DNA from: Nocardioides sp. dk884
Lineage (GTDB): Bacteria; Actinomycetota; Actinomycetes; Propionibacteriales; Nocardioidaceae
Direction of reading: 5' to 3'
NCBI RefSeq assembly: GCF_009557055.1
Contig: NZ_CP045649.1
Span: forward strand, 3,881,501-3,945,500
DNA length: 64,000 nucleotides
The translations under genes and the position numbers were made by a program. The notes beneath the pieces were generated by a model. The model saw only the letters and a list, made by a program, of their open reading frames with translations, was not told where the DNA came from and did not search any database. This document shows positions 54,030 to 63,041 of this stretch, one piece after another (position 1 is the stretch's first letter; each line of letters opens with the position of its first letter).

Positions 54030-54734
54030 TCAGCCGCGCCAGGCCTCGTCGCCGGAGAGGTCGGCGTGCTGGCGCACCCAGCCGTGCATCGCGATCGCGG
54101 CGGCGGCGGAGGCGTTGATGGAGCGGGTGGAGCCGAACTGCGCGATGGAGAACGTCGCGTCGCAGCGCGCGCGGGCCGCCTCGGAGAGCCCCGGTCCCTC
54201 CTGGCCGAACAGGAAGCAGACCCGGCGCGGCATCTCCATGGTCTCCAGGTGCAGCGAGCCCGGCAGGTTGTCGATGCCGAGCAGCGGCACCGGGCCGCCG
54301 TCGAGGTCCGCGAGGTAGTCGGCGAGGTCCTCGACGCTCGGGTGGTGGCGCACGTGCTGGTAGCGGTCGGTCACCATCGCCCCGCGGCGGTTCCACCGGC
54401 GGTTGCCGACGATGTGCACCTCCCGGGCCAGGAAGGCGTTGGCCGAGCGCACGATGGTGCCGATGTTGAAGTCGTGCTGCCAGTTCTCGATCGCGACGTG
54501 GAAGTCGTGGCGCCGGGTGTCGAGGTCGGCGCGGATCGCCTCGAGCGACCAGTAGCGGTAGCGGTCCACCACGTTGCGCCGGTCGCCTTCGGCCAGCAGC
54601 TGCTCGTCGTACACCTCGCTGCCGGGACCGGACGGCCACGGGCCGGGCCACGGCCCCACCCCGACCTCGGCCGGACCGTGGGGCATCGGGTCGTACGGCG
54701 CGCGCCGCTCGGGGTCCTCGCGGTGCTCCTCCAC
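54030..54734 (-). CDS. TrmH/SpoU-family RNA methyltransferase
   Basis: SAM-dependent 2'-O-ribose methyltransferase of the SPOUT class, 234 residues from the chosen start. Motifs are NIGTIVRSANAF (motif 1), LFGQEGPGLSEAARARCD (motif 2) and IAQFGSTRSINASAAAAI (motif 3), forming the knotted SAM site. The RNA target (tRNA or rRNA) is not determined. GTG 54734 is chosen because TACGAT lies 6 nt upstream; an in-frame TTG at 54758 would add eight residues. Confidence 0.88.
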   Translation of the reverse strand: MEEHREDPERRAPYDPMPHGPAEVGVGPWPGPWPSGPGSEVYDEQLLAEGDRRNVVDRYRYWSLEAIRADLDTRRHDFHVAIENWQHDFNIGTIVRSANAFLAREVHIVGNRRWNRRGAMVTDRYQHVRHHPSVEDLADYLADLDGGPVPLLGIDNLPGSLHLETMEMPRRVCFLFGQEGPGLSEAARARCDATFSIAQFGSTRSINASAAAAIAMHGWVRQHADLSGDEAWRG

Positions 54735-54740
54735 CGGCGC

Positions 54741-54746
54741 ATCGTA
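54741..54746 (-). promoter_or_regulatory. -10 box TACGAT (leaderless-type) for the SpoU gene
   Basis: TACGAT plus six nt to the GTG at 54734 on the minus strand. Confidence 0.45.
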
Positions 54747-54807
54747 CGGGTCGGCCAACCGCCGCCTGCACCCGCGATACTGGTCGGTGCCAGGGGGTGG
54801 TGGCGGT

Positions 54808-54813
54808 TAGGCT
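54808..54813 (+). promoter_or_regulatory. -10 box TAGGCT (leaderless-type) for the first DedA gene
   Basis: TAGGCT plus six nt to the GTG at 54820. Confidence 0.55.
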
Positions 54814-54819
54814 GAAGGC

Positions 54820-55584
54820 GTGAGCGCGCTCCTGGCAGGTATGGCGCTGCCCCACCCGCTCCTGTTCGGTATCGACTACCTCGATCCGCAGTGGCTGCTG
54901 GCGCAGTTCGGAGCGGCGCTGTTCTGGATCAGCCTGCTGATCATCTTCGTCGAGTGCGGGCTGTTCTTCCCGTTCCTGCCCGGCGACAGCCTGCTGTTCG
55001 CCCTCGGCATCTTCATCGCCACCGGTCAGATCGACCTGTTCCCGGGCAGCCGGCTGGTCGAGCTGGTGATCGCGGTGACCGTGATGACGATCGCGGCCTG
55101 GCTGGGCAACGTGTGCGGCTATGAGATCGGGCGCCGGGTCGGGCCACGCCTGCGCCAACGCGAGGGCCGGGTGCTGAAGCAGAAGTACTTCGACCAGACC
55201 GAGGTGTTCTTCGAGCGCCACGGCAACAAGGCGCTGGTCATCGGCCGCTTCGTGGCGTTCGTGCGCACCTACATCACCGTCGTCGCCGGCATCACCTTGA
55301 TGCCGCGCCGCCGCTTCTACGTCTGGAGCGCCGTCGGCGGCATCGCCTGGGTCGTGCTGGTCACCGGCCTGGGCTACTTCCTGGGCCACGCGGTGCCGTG
55401 GCTGGAGCACAACATCGACCTGATCTTCTTGATCATCCTGGCCTTCACCGCGGTCCCGATCGCCTTCGAGTGGTGGCGCCGCCGGCGCACCGACTCGGTC
55501 GGGGCGGCCGACAACGACCACGACGGCCGCCCGGACCGCGACATCAGCGGCATCACCGTCCCGCCGCGAGGCCGGCGCAAGTGA
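54820..55584 (+). CDS. DedA-family membrane protein
   Basis: A 254-residue membrane protein of the DedA/VTT superfamily, implicated in undecaprenyl-phosphate or phospholipid flipping. Hydrophobic segments include WISLLIIFVECGLFFPFLPGDSLLFALG, the re-entrant-loop signature with FLPGDS; GNVCGYEIGRRVGPRL and IGRFVAFVRTYITVVAGITLMPRRRF are the second conserved part. The C-terminal tail is charged. GTG 54820 follows TAGGCT by 6 nt. A second DedA gene lies nearby in the opposite direction. Confidence 0.9.
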   Translation: MSALLAGMALPHPLLFGIDYLDPQWLLAQFGAALFWISLLIIFVECGLFFPFLPGDSLLFALGIFIATGQIDLFPGSRLVELVIAVTVMTIAAWLGNVCGYEIGRRVGPRLRQREGRVLKQKYFDQTEVFFERHGNKALVIGRFVAFVRTYITVVAGITLMPRRRFYVWSAVGGIAWVVLVTGLGYFLGHAVPWLEHNIDLIFLIILAFTAVPIAFEWWRRRRTDSVGAADNDHDGRPDRDISGITVPPRGRRK

Positions 55585-55614
55585 GCCCGCTCAGGACTCG
55601 GCTCAGGAGTCCGC

Positions 55615-56292
55615 TCAGGACTGCGCGCGTGAGGACCGGTTGCGGCGCACCCGCTGCACCAGCCACCAGCAGACCCCGAGCACGACTGCGACGATGACGA
55701 CCTTCTGGAAGGTCCCGGCGACGCCCTCGACGCGGTGCCACTGCTCGCCCAGCCAGTAGCCGGCGAGGACGAAGGTGATGTTCCAGATCGTGCTGCCGGC
55801 GGTGGTGAGCAGCAGGAACTGCCCGAACGGCATGCGCTCGACGCCCGCCGGCACCGAGATCAGGCTGCGGAAGATCGGGACCATCCGGCCGAAGAAGACC
55901 GCCTTGCGCCCGTGCCGGGCGAACCACGCCTCGGTGCGCTCCAGGTCCTCGGTCTTGACCAGCGGCAGCCGCTCCCAGACCCAGTACATCCGGTCGCGGC
56001 CGAACACCGCGCCGAGGGCGTAGAGGGCGACCGCGCCGATCACCGAGCCGGCGATCGTCCACAGGATCACCTCGACGAGGCCGAAGGTGCCGCGGCTGGC
56101 GGTGAAGCCGGCCAGCGGCAGGATCACCTCGCTGGGCAGCGGCGGGAAGAGGTTCTCCAGCGCGATGGCCAGGCCGGCGCCGGGGGCGCCGAGCCTCTCC
56201 ATCAGGTCGACGGCCCAGCCGGCGACGCCGCCCAGCTCCTCGCCGGTGTCGGCCGCCGCCAGCACGGCACGGTCGGTGAGGCTCAGGCTCAT
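55615..56292 (-). CDS. DedA-family membrane protein (second copy)
   Basis: A 225-residue DedA member. ENLFPPLPSEVILPLAGF is the E/PxPxE-type loop, and FGRMVPIFRSLISVPAGVERMPFGQFLLLT the conserved arginine segment. It diverges clearly from the neighbouring DedA, so it is not a recent duplicate. ATG 56292 overlaps the pyrE stop (ATGA), so it is co-transcribed with pyrE. Confidence 0.9.
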   Translation of the reverse strand: MSLSLTDRAVLAAADTGEELGGVAGWAVDLMERLGAPGAGLAIALENLFPPLPSEVILPLAGFTASRGTFGLVEVILWTIAGSVIGAVALYALGAVFGRDRMYWVWERLPLVKTEDLERTEAWFARHGRKAVFFGRMVPIFRSLISVPAGVERMPFGQFLLLTTAGSTIWNITFVLAGYWLGEQWHRVEGVAGTFQKVVIVAVVLGVCWWLVQRVRRNRSSRAQS

Positions 56293-56828
56293 GCGCCGGC
56301 CCGCGCGGCGTCGAGCTCGGCCTTGGTCAGCACGGGGCGGACCTCGAGACCGACGTCGGCCAGCGGGTTGGTGTCGGCCGGGCTGCGGTCGATCGCGCAG
56401 ACCACGACCTCCACGATCGCCCCCGCCGCGCGCAGCTCACGCGTGGCGTCGCGGACCGCGCCGCCGGTGGTGATCACGTCCTCGATGAGCGTGATCCGGC
56501 GACCGGCCACGTCCGGGCCCTCGGCGAGCTTGCAGGTGCCGTACTCCTTGGCCTTCTTGCGCACGAACAGCGTGCGGTGGCCGGTGAGGTAGCCGACCAT
56601 CGTCGCGATCGGCACGCCTCCCAGCTCCAGGCCTCCGAGCAGCTCGGTGTCGGCGGGCAGCAGCTGCACCATCTCGCGCGCGACCCGCGAGAGCAGCGCG
56701 GGATCGGCCTCGAAGAGGTACTTGTCGAAGTACTCCGAGGAGACCTGGCCGGACCGGAGCGTGAAGCTCCCGGTCAGGCGGCAGGTGGCGTCGATGTCGG
56801 CAGCGAGGTCGGTATCGGCGGTCGTCAC
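56289..56828 (-). CDS. pyrE: Orotate phosphoribosyltransferase
   Basis: Forms OMP from orotate and PRPP in pyrimidine synthesis; 179 residues. The PRPP-binding loop is ITLIEDVITTGGAVRDA, with the flexible catalytic loop FVRKKAKEYGTCKLAEG and the opening GSFTLRSGQVSSEYFDKY. GTG 56828 is the start consistent with family length. It overlaps the DedA gene downstream. Confidence 0.94.
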   Translation of the reverse strand: MTTADTDLAADIDATCRLTGSFTLRSGQVSSEYFDKYLFEADPALLSRVAREMVQLLPADTELLGGLELGGVPIATMVGYLTGHRTLFVRKKAKEYGTCKLAEGPDVAGRRITLIEDVITTGGAVRDATRELRAAGAIVEVVVCAIDRSPADTNPLADVGLEVRPVLTKAELDAARAGA

Positions 56829-56869
56829 CCCGTCATTGTCGCGTACGCCGCGCAACGCCGGGCACGCCG

Positions 56870-56875
56870 TACGGT
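56870..56875 (+). promoter_or_regulatory. -10 box TACGGT (leaderless-type) for the aminotransferase
   Basis: TACGGT plus seven nt to the ATG at 56883. Confidence 0.5.
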
Positions 56876-56882
56876 GGGGCGC

Positions 56883-58073
56883 ATGCCCGACTCGCCGTCC
56901 CGCACCACCGCGACGCCCCGCCTGGCCCGCCGTCTGCACGGCATCGCACCGACGATCTTCACCCAGATGTCGGCGCTCGCGGCCCGCACCGGCTCGGTCA
57001 ACCTCGGCCAGGGCTTCCCCGACGTCGACGGCCCGCCGAGCGTGATCGCGGAGGCCGTGGAGGCGCTGCGCACCGGGCACAACCAGTACGCCCCCGGCCC
57101 CGGGGTCCCGGCGCTGCGCGAGGCGGTCGCGCGCCACCAGCAGCGCCACTACGGCCTCGAGCTCGACCCGGAGACCGAGGTCGTGGTCACCACGGGGTGC
57201 ACCGAGGCGATCGCCGCGGCCCTGCTCGGCCTGGTCGACCCCGGCGACGAGGTGATCGTGCTCGAGCCCTACTACGACTCCTACACCGCGATGATCCAGA
57301 TGGCCGGCGGCGTACGCCGTCCGGTCACGCTGCGCGCCCCGGACTTCCGCCTGGACCCCGAGGAGCTGCGCGCCGCCGTCGGTCCGCGGACCCGGTTCGT
57401 GCTGCTCAACAGCCCGCACAACCCGACCGGCACGGTGCTGACCCGCGCCGAGCTGCAGGCCGTCGCCGACGTCGCGATCGCCCACGACCTGGTGGTGATC
57501 ACCGACGAGGTCTACGAGCACCTGACCTTCGACGCCGAGCACGTGCCGCTGGCCACGCTGCCCGGCATGCGCGAGCGCACCCTGACCCTGTCCAGCGCCG
57601 GGAAGTCCTACTCCTTCACCGGCTGGAAGGTCGGCTGGGCCAGTGGGCCCGCCGAGCTGGTCGACGCCCTGCTGGCCGCCAAGCAGTGGCTGACGTTCAC
57701 CTCCGGCTCCCCGCTGCAGCCGGCGGTCGCGCACGCGCTCGAGGAGGAGCCGGACTTCCCGCGCGCGCTGGCCGCCGACCTGCGCGGTCGCCGCGACCTG
57801 CTGTGCGCGGGCCTGGCGGACGCCGGGCTGCGGGTGCGCGTGCCCGAGGGCACCTACTTCGCGACCACCGACATCAGCGATCTCGGCTGGCGCGACGGGC
57901 TGGAGTTCTGCCACGCCCTGCCCGAGCGGGCCGGGGTGGTGGCGGTCCCCGAGCAGGTCTTCCACGACGACCAGGAGGCCGGGCGGCACCTGGTCCGCTG
58001 GGCGTTCTGCAAGGACCCCGAGGTCCTCACCGAGGGCGTACGCCGCCTGGGCGCGGCCGACCTGACCCGCTGA
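56883..58073 (+). CDS. PLP-dependent aminotransferase, class I/II
   Basis: A 396-residue fold-type I aminotransferase. SVNLGQGFPDVDGP near residue 42, NSPHNPTGTVLT (substrate/PLP segment), the PLP aspartate in VVITDEVYEHL, and the Schiff-base lysine in SSAGKSYSFTGWKVGW. It resembles kynurenine/methionine aminotransferases and succinyldiaminopimelate aminotransferase-like proteins; substrate not decided. ATG 56883 follows TACGGT by 7 nt. Confidence 0.88.
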   Translation: MPDSPSRTTATPRLARRLHGIAPTIFTQMSALAARTGSVNLGQGFPDVDGPPSVIAEAVEALRTGHNQYAPGPGVPALREAVARHQQRHYGLELDPETEVVVTTGCTEAIAAALLGLVDPGDEVIVLEPYYDSYTAMIQMAGGVRRPVTLRAPDFRLDPEELRAAVGPRTRFVLLNSPHNPTGTVLTRAELQAVADVAIAHDLVVITDEVYEHLTFDAEHVPLATLPGMRERTLTLSSAGKSYSFTGWKVGWASGPAELVDALLAAKQWLTFTSGSPLQPAVAHALEEEPDFPRALAADLRGRRDLLCAGLADAGLRVRVPEGTYFATTDISDLGWRDGLEFCHALPERAGVVAVPEQVFHDDQEAGRHLVRWAFCKDPEVLTEGVRRLGAADLTR

Positions 58074-58076
58074 GAC

Positions 58077-59297
58077 TCAGCGCCCGGCGTACCACTCGGT
58101 GACCTCGGGGCGCATCAGCAGCGCCATGGCGCCGACGCACGCGGCGAGCGGCACCACCAGCAGCGGCGAGCCGAGCACGGTGCCGAGGAGGCACACCAGC
58201 GCGGCGACGCCGGCGGAGACCATCAGCAGCACCCGGCCGACCGGGACCCGGCGCAGCGCGAACACCGCGACCAACGAGGCGAGCACACACCACAGCACGA
58301 TCACGCCGGCGACCACCAACAGCGCCACGCGCAGGTCGTCCTCGGTCATCCCGGCGCTGCTGAGCAGCTCGGGGTCGCGGCGGTCCAGCTCCTCGAACAG
58401 CGGCCCGGGCGCCGCGGCGAGCGCGAGCGCGGTGAGCCCCATCCCGAGGCCGACCAGGCCGCTCATCACCCAGGTCAGCACGCACGCCCAGACGACCGGC
58501 TGCGGCGCGGGACCGCGACGGGCGCTCCGCTCCTGCGAGGAGTACGCCGCGGGCTCCGGCTGCCGGGTCACCGGCGGGTAGGTGACCGGCGCGCCGGCGC
58601 TGCCGGTGCCGGCGGTCCCGAAGCCGGACCACGGCCGGGGGGCGTCGGACCCGGCGGGCTCCTGGCCTGACTGCTGGCCGGACTGCTGGCCGGGCTGCTG
58701 GCCGACCGGGGCCGACACGACCGGCGGCACCTGGGCGGCGGACGGGTAGGCCTGCTGACCCTGCTGACCCTGGTGGTGGTCCTGCGGACCGGGCTGCACG
58801 GGCCCGTGCTGGGCCTCGCTGCTCGGCGGGAGCCGGTCGAAGCGGGTGTCGCGGGTGGCGGCGGCCGCCTCCTTGCCGTTGAACCAGTCACGGGCCGGCT
58901 GGACCCACAGCATCACCACGGCCGCGGCGACGAAGGAGGACATGATCCCGCCGACGACCAGCCCGCACACGAACAGCGGCACGGCCAGCACCGAGAGGGC
59001 CAACCGCGCGCTGCGCGAGCGCTGGAGCACCTGGATGCCGAGGATCAGGCTGGCGGTCGCGCACGCGCCGGTGATCAGCACCAACACCCGCATCGTGTCC
59101 AAGACGTCCTGCACCCCGACCCCGAGGCCGTCGGCCGGAGGCTCGGCGAGGAAGTCCTGCACCGCGCGGCGGGTGTCCAGCGACTGCACCCCGGCCATCT
59201 GCTCGAAGGCCGAGACCAGCACGAACAGCGACCCGCCCATGATCAGCCAGGCGGCGAAGCTCACCTGGCGCGGACGGGACGGACTGCTCTCACTCAT
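58077..59297 (-). CDS. Multi-pass membrane protein with proline/glutamine-rich linker
   Basis: A 406-residue protein of unknown function. The N-terminal half has about four hydrophobic segments (AAWLIMGGSLFVLVSAFEQM, VLVLITGACATASLILG, SVLAVPLFVCGLVVGGIM, AAAVVMLWV). A long low-complexity linker (about 160-250) rich in Gln, Pro and Gly follows, then four more hydrophobic segments. The halves do not look like a duplication at the sequence level. ATG 59297 follows a TTGAAT-like -10 box by 6 nt; ATG 59309 is an alternative. Confidence 0.65.
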   Translation of the reverse strand: MSESSPSRPRQVSFAAWLIMGGSLFVLVSAFEQMAGVQSLDTRRAVQDFLAEPPADGLGVGVQDVLDTMRVLVLITGACATASLILGIQVLQRSRSARLALSVLAVPLFVCGLVVGGIMSSFVAAAVVMLWVQPARDWFNGKEAAAATRDTRFDRLPPSSEAQHGPVQPGPQDHHQGQQGQQAYPSAAQVPPVVSAPVGQQPGQQSGQQSGQEPAGSDAPRPWSGFGTAGTGSAGAPVTYPPVTRQPEPAAYSSQERSARRGPAPQPVVWACVLTWVMSGLVGLGMGLTALALAAAPGPLFEELDRRDPELLSSAGMTEDDLRVALLVVAGVIVLWCVLASLVAVFALRRVPVGRVLLMVSAGVAALVCLLGTVLGSPLLVVPLAACVGAMALLMRPEVTEWYAGR

Positions 59298-59378
59298 GGG
59301 CTCATTCAACTAGAAGGACCCACATCGGCGGTCGTCCGCCTCCGTGGGTCCTCCCAGCAACCGGTTCCGAGCGCGTCC

Positions 59379-61973
59379 TCAGCCGGCGGCGGTGAGCGCC
59401 AGACCGTCCTCGGAGCGGTCCACGCGCACCGTGCCGCCGTCGACGACCTCGCCGCCGATCAGCATCTTGGCGAGCGGGTCGCCGATCGCCGACTGGATCA
59501 GCCGGCGCAGCGGGCGCGCGCCGTACGCCGGGTCGTAGCCGGTCTCGGCCAGCCAGGTCTTCGCCGCGTCGCTCACCTCGATGGTGATGCGCCGCACCGC
59601 GAGCCGCTTCTCCAGCAGCCCGAGCTGCAGGTCCACGATGTGGGTCAGGTCCGCGAGCGTGAGCGCGTTGAACATGACGATCTCGTCGAGGCGGTTGAGG
59701 AACTCGGGGCGGAACGACGAGCGCACCGTGGCCATCACCGCCTCCCGCTTCTGCTCCGGGTCCATCGTGGGGTCGACCAGGAACTGCGAGCCCAGGTTGG
59801 AGGTCAGGATCAGGATCGAGTTGCGGAAGTCCACCGTGCGGCCCTGGCCGTCGGTCAGCCGGCCGTCGTCGAGCACCTGCAGCAGGATGTCGAAGACCTC
59901 CGGGTGGGCCTTCTCGACCTCATCGAGCAGCACCACCGAGTACGGCCGGCGCCGCACCGCCTCGGTCAGCTGGCCGCCCTCGTCGTACCCGACGTAGCCG
60001 GGGGGCGCGCCGACCAGCCGCGAGACCGAGTGCTTCTCGGAGTACTCGCTCATGTCGATGCGCACCATCGCGCGCTCGTCGTCGAAGAGGAAGTCGGCCA
60101 GCGACTTGGCCAGCTCGGTCTTGCCGGTGCCGGTCGGGCCCAGGAACAGGAACGAGCCGGTGGGCCGGTTCGGGTCCGCGATGCCGGCGCGCGAGCGGCG
60201 TACGGCGTCCGCGACGGCTGTCACCGCCTCGCTCTGGCCGACCAGGCGATGGCCGATCACCTGCTCCATCTCGAGCAGCTTGGCGGTCTCGCCCTGGAGC
60301 ATCCGGCCGGTCGGGATGCCGGTCCAGGCCTCGACGACCTCGGCGACCTGCTCGGCGCCGACCTCCTCACCGACCAGCGGCTCGACCTGCTCGGACTTCT
60401 CGACCTCGGCGGCCTCGGCGATCTGCTGCTCCAGCGCCGGGATCCGGCCGTACTGGATCTCGCTGGCCGCGGCCAGGTCGCCCTCGCGCAGCAGCCGGTC
60501 GGCCTCGATGCGCAGCTGGTCGAGCTGACGACGCAGCTCGCCCTCGCCCTCCAGCGAGGCCTTCTCCCGCTCCCAGCGCGCCTCGAGGGCCCGCAGCTCC
60601 TCCTCGTGGTCGGCCAGGTCGGCGCGCAGCCGCTCCAGGCGCTCCATCGAGGCGGGGTCGCTCTCCTTCTCCAGGGCGAACTGCTCCATCTTGAGCCGGT
60701 CCACCTGGCGGCGCAGCTGGTCGATCTCCTCCGGGGAGGACTCGATCTCCATGCGCAGGCGCGAGGCGGCCTCGTCGATGAGGTCGATGGCCTTGTCGGG
60801 CAGCTGGCGCCCGGTGATGTAGCGGTCCGAGAGGGTCGCGGCGGCCACCAGCGCGGCGTCGGTGATGCGGACGCCGTGGTGGGCCTCGTACTTCTCCTGG
60901 ATGCCGCGCAGGATCTGCACGGTGTCCTCGACGCTGGGCTCACCGACGAAGACCTGCTGGAAGCGGCGCTCCAGGGCGGGGTCCTTCTCGATGCGCTCGC
61001 GGTACTCATCCAGGGTGGTCGCGCCGATCATGTGCAGCTCACCGCGCGCGAGCATCGGCTTGAGCATGTTGCCGGCGTCCATCGAGGAGTCGCCGCCCGC
61101 CCCGGCCCCGACGACCGTGTGCAGCTCGTCGATGAAGGTGATCACCTGGCCGCCGGCCTGCCGGATCTCGTCGAGGACGGCCTTGAGCCGCTCCTCGAAC
61201 TCGCCGCGGTACTTCGCGCCGGCCACCATCGCGGCCAGGTCGAGGCTGAGCACGCGGCGGCCCTTGAGGGAGTCGGGGACGTCGCCGGCGACCACGCGCT
61301 GGGCGAGGCCCTCGACCACCGCGGTCTTGCCGACGCCCGGCTCGCCGATGAGCACCGGGTTGTTCTTGGTGCGTCGCGACAGCACCTGGACCACCCGGCG
61401 GATCTCGGCGTCGCGGCCGATGACCGGGTCGAGACGACCCTCCTGGGCGGCGGCGGTGAGGTCGACGGAGTACTTCTCCAGCGACTCGTAGGTGTCCTCG
61501 GCCGTCTGGCTGGTGACCCGCCGGTTGCCGCGGACGGCGGTGATCCCCTCGCGCAGCGCGGACTCGGTCAGCCCCGCGTCCTCGAGCACGCGCTTCGCGC
61601 TGCTGTCGGTGCCGGCGAGGGCGACCAGGAGGTGCTCGGAGGCGACGTAGTCGTCCTTCATCTCCGCCGCCAGCTCGAGGGCCCCGGCCAGCACCCGGGT
61701 GAGCGCGGCGGAGGCGGCGGGCTGCTGCACGGTCGCGCCGCTGGCGCGCGGCAGCACGCCGAGCTGGCCCTCGGCGCGGGCGAGGAGAGCGTCGACGTCG
61801 ACCCCGGCGCGGGTGACGACGCTGCGCGCCACCCCGTCCTCCTGGCGCAGCAGCGCCACCAGCAGGTGGATCGGATCGGTCGTGGTGTTGCCCGCGGAGG
61901 TCGCGGCGAGCTGGGCAGCCTCGATCGCCTCGCGGCTGCGGGTCGTGAACTTGTCGGCGCCGAACTGGCTCAT
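59379..61973 (-). CDS. clpB: ATP-dependent chaperone ClpB (disaggregase)
   Basis: An 864-residue Hsp100 hexameric disaggregase. Clp N-domain (about 1-145), first AAA with Walker A GEPGVGKT, a coiled-coil middle domain (about 410-525) that distinguishes ClpB from ClpA/ClpC, and second AAA with Walker A GPTGTGKT and arginine-finger/sensor segments. The pore loop AKYRGEF is present in AAA1 and [11 protein letters not shown] in AAA2. ATG 61973 has AAGGAG upstream. A HAIR inverted repeat lies upstream, and hspR lies in the neighbouring operon. Confidence 0.97.
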   Translation of the reverse strand: MSQFGADKFTTRSREAIEAAQLAATSAGNTTTDPIHLLVALLRQEDGVARSVVTRAGVDVDALLARAEGQLGVLPRASGATVQQPAASAALTRVLAGALELAAEMKDDYVASEHLLVALAGTDSSAKRVLEDAGLTESALREGITAVRGNRRVTSQTAEDTYESLEKYSVDLTAAAQEGRLDPVIGRDAEIRRVVQVLSRRTKNNPVLIGEPGVGKTAVVEGLAQRVVAGDVPDSLKGRRVLSLDLAAMVAGAKYRGEFEERLKAVLDEIRQAGGQVITFIDELHTVVGAGAGGDSSMDAGNMLKPMLARGELHMIGATTLDEYRERIEKDPALERRFQQVFVGEPSVEDTVQILRGIQEKYEAHHGVRITDAALVAAATLSDRYITGRQLPDKAIDLIDEAASRLRMEIESSPEEIDQLRRQVDRLKMEQFALEKESDPASMERLERLRADLADHEEELRALEARWEREKASLEGEGELRRQLDQLRIEADRLLREGDLAAASEIQYGRIPALEQQIAEAAEVEKSEQVEPLVGEEVGAEQVAEVVEAWTGIPTGRMLQGETAKLLEMEQVIGHRLVGQSEAVTAVADAVRRSRAGIADPNRPTGSFLFLGPTGTGKTELAKSLADFLFDDERAMVRIDMSEYSEKHSVSRLVGAPPGYVGYDEGGQLTEAVRRRPYSVVLLDEVEKAHPEVFDILLQVLDDGRLTDGQGRTVDFRNSILILTSNLGSQFLVDPTMDPEQKREAVMATVRSSFRPEFLNRLDEIVMFNALTLADLTHIVDLQLGLLEKRLAVRRITIEVSDAAKTWLAETGYDPAYGARPLRRLIQSAIGDPLAKMLIGGEVVDGGTVRVDRSEDGLALTAAG

Positions 61974-62068
61974 CTGCACACTCCTTGGCTCACACGTTCG
62001 AACTGGATCACGCGATCGGCACGAGCGCCCGGGACGGGCGACCCTGCCGCTGCCACAACATCGGCAGA

Positions 62069-62089
62069 GTTGAGTCTGTTCCACTCAAC
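62069..62089. promoter_or_regulatory. HAIR element (HspR operator)
   Basis: GTTGAGT-N7-ACTCAAC matches the HAIR consensus CTTGAGT-N7-ACTCAAG except for the outermost pair. It lies about 95 bp upstream of the clpB start and only 11 bp after the VanZ stop. Confidence 0.88.
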
Positions 62090-62099
62090 TTTAAGAACG

Positions 62100-62594
62100 T
62101 CATCGGCGACTCGCCACCTGGCGGTCGGACTGCGCGGCGGCGCGGCGCGCGGCGGCGCGGCGCGCGCCCACCTCGCGGAACCACTCCCCGACGGTGAGCA
62201 CCCACCCGAGCGCGACACCGATGACGGTGCCGAGACCGTTGGAGACGACGTCGCGGGGGTCGCTGACCCGCCCCGGGATCTCCTGCTGGGCGACCTCGAT
62301 GCCGAGGGTCAGCACCAGACCGGCCAGCACCGCCAGCCACCACTGCCGGCGGCCCAGCAGGAGCAGGAAGAACACGCCGACGGGGACGAACATCGCGACG
62401 TTGGCGGCGAACTCGATGTCGGCGGCGCTCAGTCCCGCGGTCGGCTCGTAGGCACCCAGCTCGCGCACCACCCGATCGGCGACGCGGGTCATCAGCGAGG
62501 TGCCGGTCGAGGCCTGCGGGGTGAGCGTCATCCACCCGACGAAGCCGAGATAGGCGAAGGTCAGGAGGCTCAGCAGCGGGTGACGGTGGAACAC
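62100..62594 (-). CDS. VanZ-family membrane protein
   Basis: A 164-residue protein with an N-terminal transmembrane segment (LLSLLTFAYLGFVGWMTLTP), two further helices around FAANVAMFVPVGVFFLLLLG and WWLAVLAGLVLTLGIEVAQQ, and a VanZ-like DxxDVVSNGLGTVIG motif (DPRDVVSNGLGTVIGVALG). The C-terminal tail is arginine-rich. Whether it affects glycopeptide resistance is unknown. The GTG start follows the hspR stop by 12 nt, so it may be the last gene of the dnaJ-hspR transcript; it also abuts the clpB operator. Confidence 0.75.
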   Translation of the reverse strand: MFHRHPLLSLLTFAYLGFVGWMTLTPQASTGTSLMTRVADRVVRELGAYEPTAGLSAADIEFAANVAMFVPVGVFFLLLLGRRQWWLAVLAGLVLTLGIEVAQQEIPGRVSDPRDVVSNGLGTVIGVALGWVLTVGEWFREVGARRAAARRAAAQSDRQVASRR

Positions 62595-62606
62595 GTGGCC
62601 CCGATC

Positions 62607-63041
62607 TCAGCGGCCCCGCCGCCAGACCACGACCGAGCCGGCCTGGGTCTGACGGAGCACGGGCAGCTTGTTGGCGGGCACCTCGCGGGGGCGTCCGGTG
62701 TGGGCCTGGCCGAGGGCGTCGCGCAGGGCTTTGAGCTCGGCGAGCAGCTCCTCGTTGTGCTTGGCCACGGCGGCGAGCTCCGACTCCAGCTCGACGATGC
62801 GGCGTACCCCCTGCAGCCCGACGCCGGAGGCGGTGAGGTCGGCGATCTCGCGCAGCCGCTCGATGTCGCGCGCGGAGTAGCGCCGCCCTCCCCCGCCGGT
62901 GCGCTGGGGCGTGATCAGCCCGAGCCGCTCGTAGGTGCGCAGGGTCTGCGGGTGCAGCCCGGTCAGCTCCGCGGCCATGCTGATCACGAACACCGCGGCG
63001 TCCGGGCCCGGCGGGCCGCCGAACGGCTGCCGGGCCGCCAT
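62607..63041 (-). CDS. hspR: Heat-shock repressor HspR (MerR family)
   Basis: A 144-residue MerR-type repressor of chaperone genes. The winged HTH opens FVISMAAELTGLHPQTLRTYERLGLITPQRTGGGGRRYSARDIERLREI (segment order about residues 18-70), followed by a coiled-coil (RIVELESELAAVAKHNEELLAELKALRDAL). In actinobacteria HspR represses dnaK and clpB with DnaK as co-repressor, binding HAIR sites. ATG 63041 overlaps the dnaJ stop by one base (TGATG), giving the standard dnaJ-hspR order. Confidence 0.95.
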   Translation of the reverse strand: MAARQPFGGPPGPDAAVFVISMAAELTGLHPQTLRTYERLGLITPQRTGGGGRRYSARDIERLREIADLTASGVGLQGVRRIVELESELAAVAKHNEELLAELKALRDALGQAHTGRPREVPANKLPVLRQTQAGSVVVWRRGR

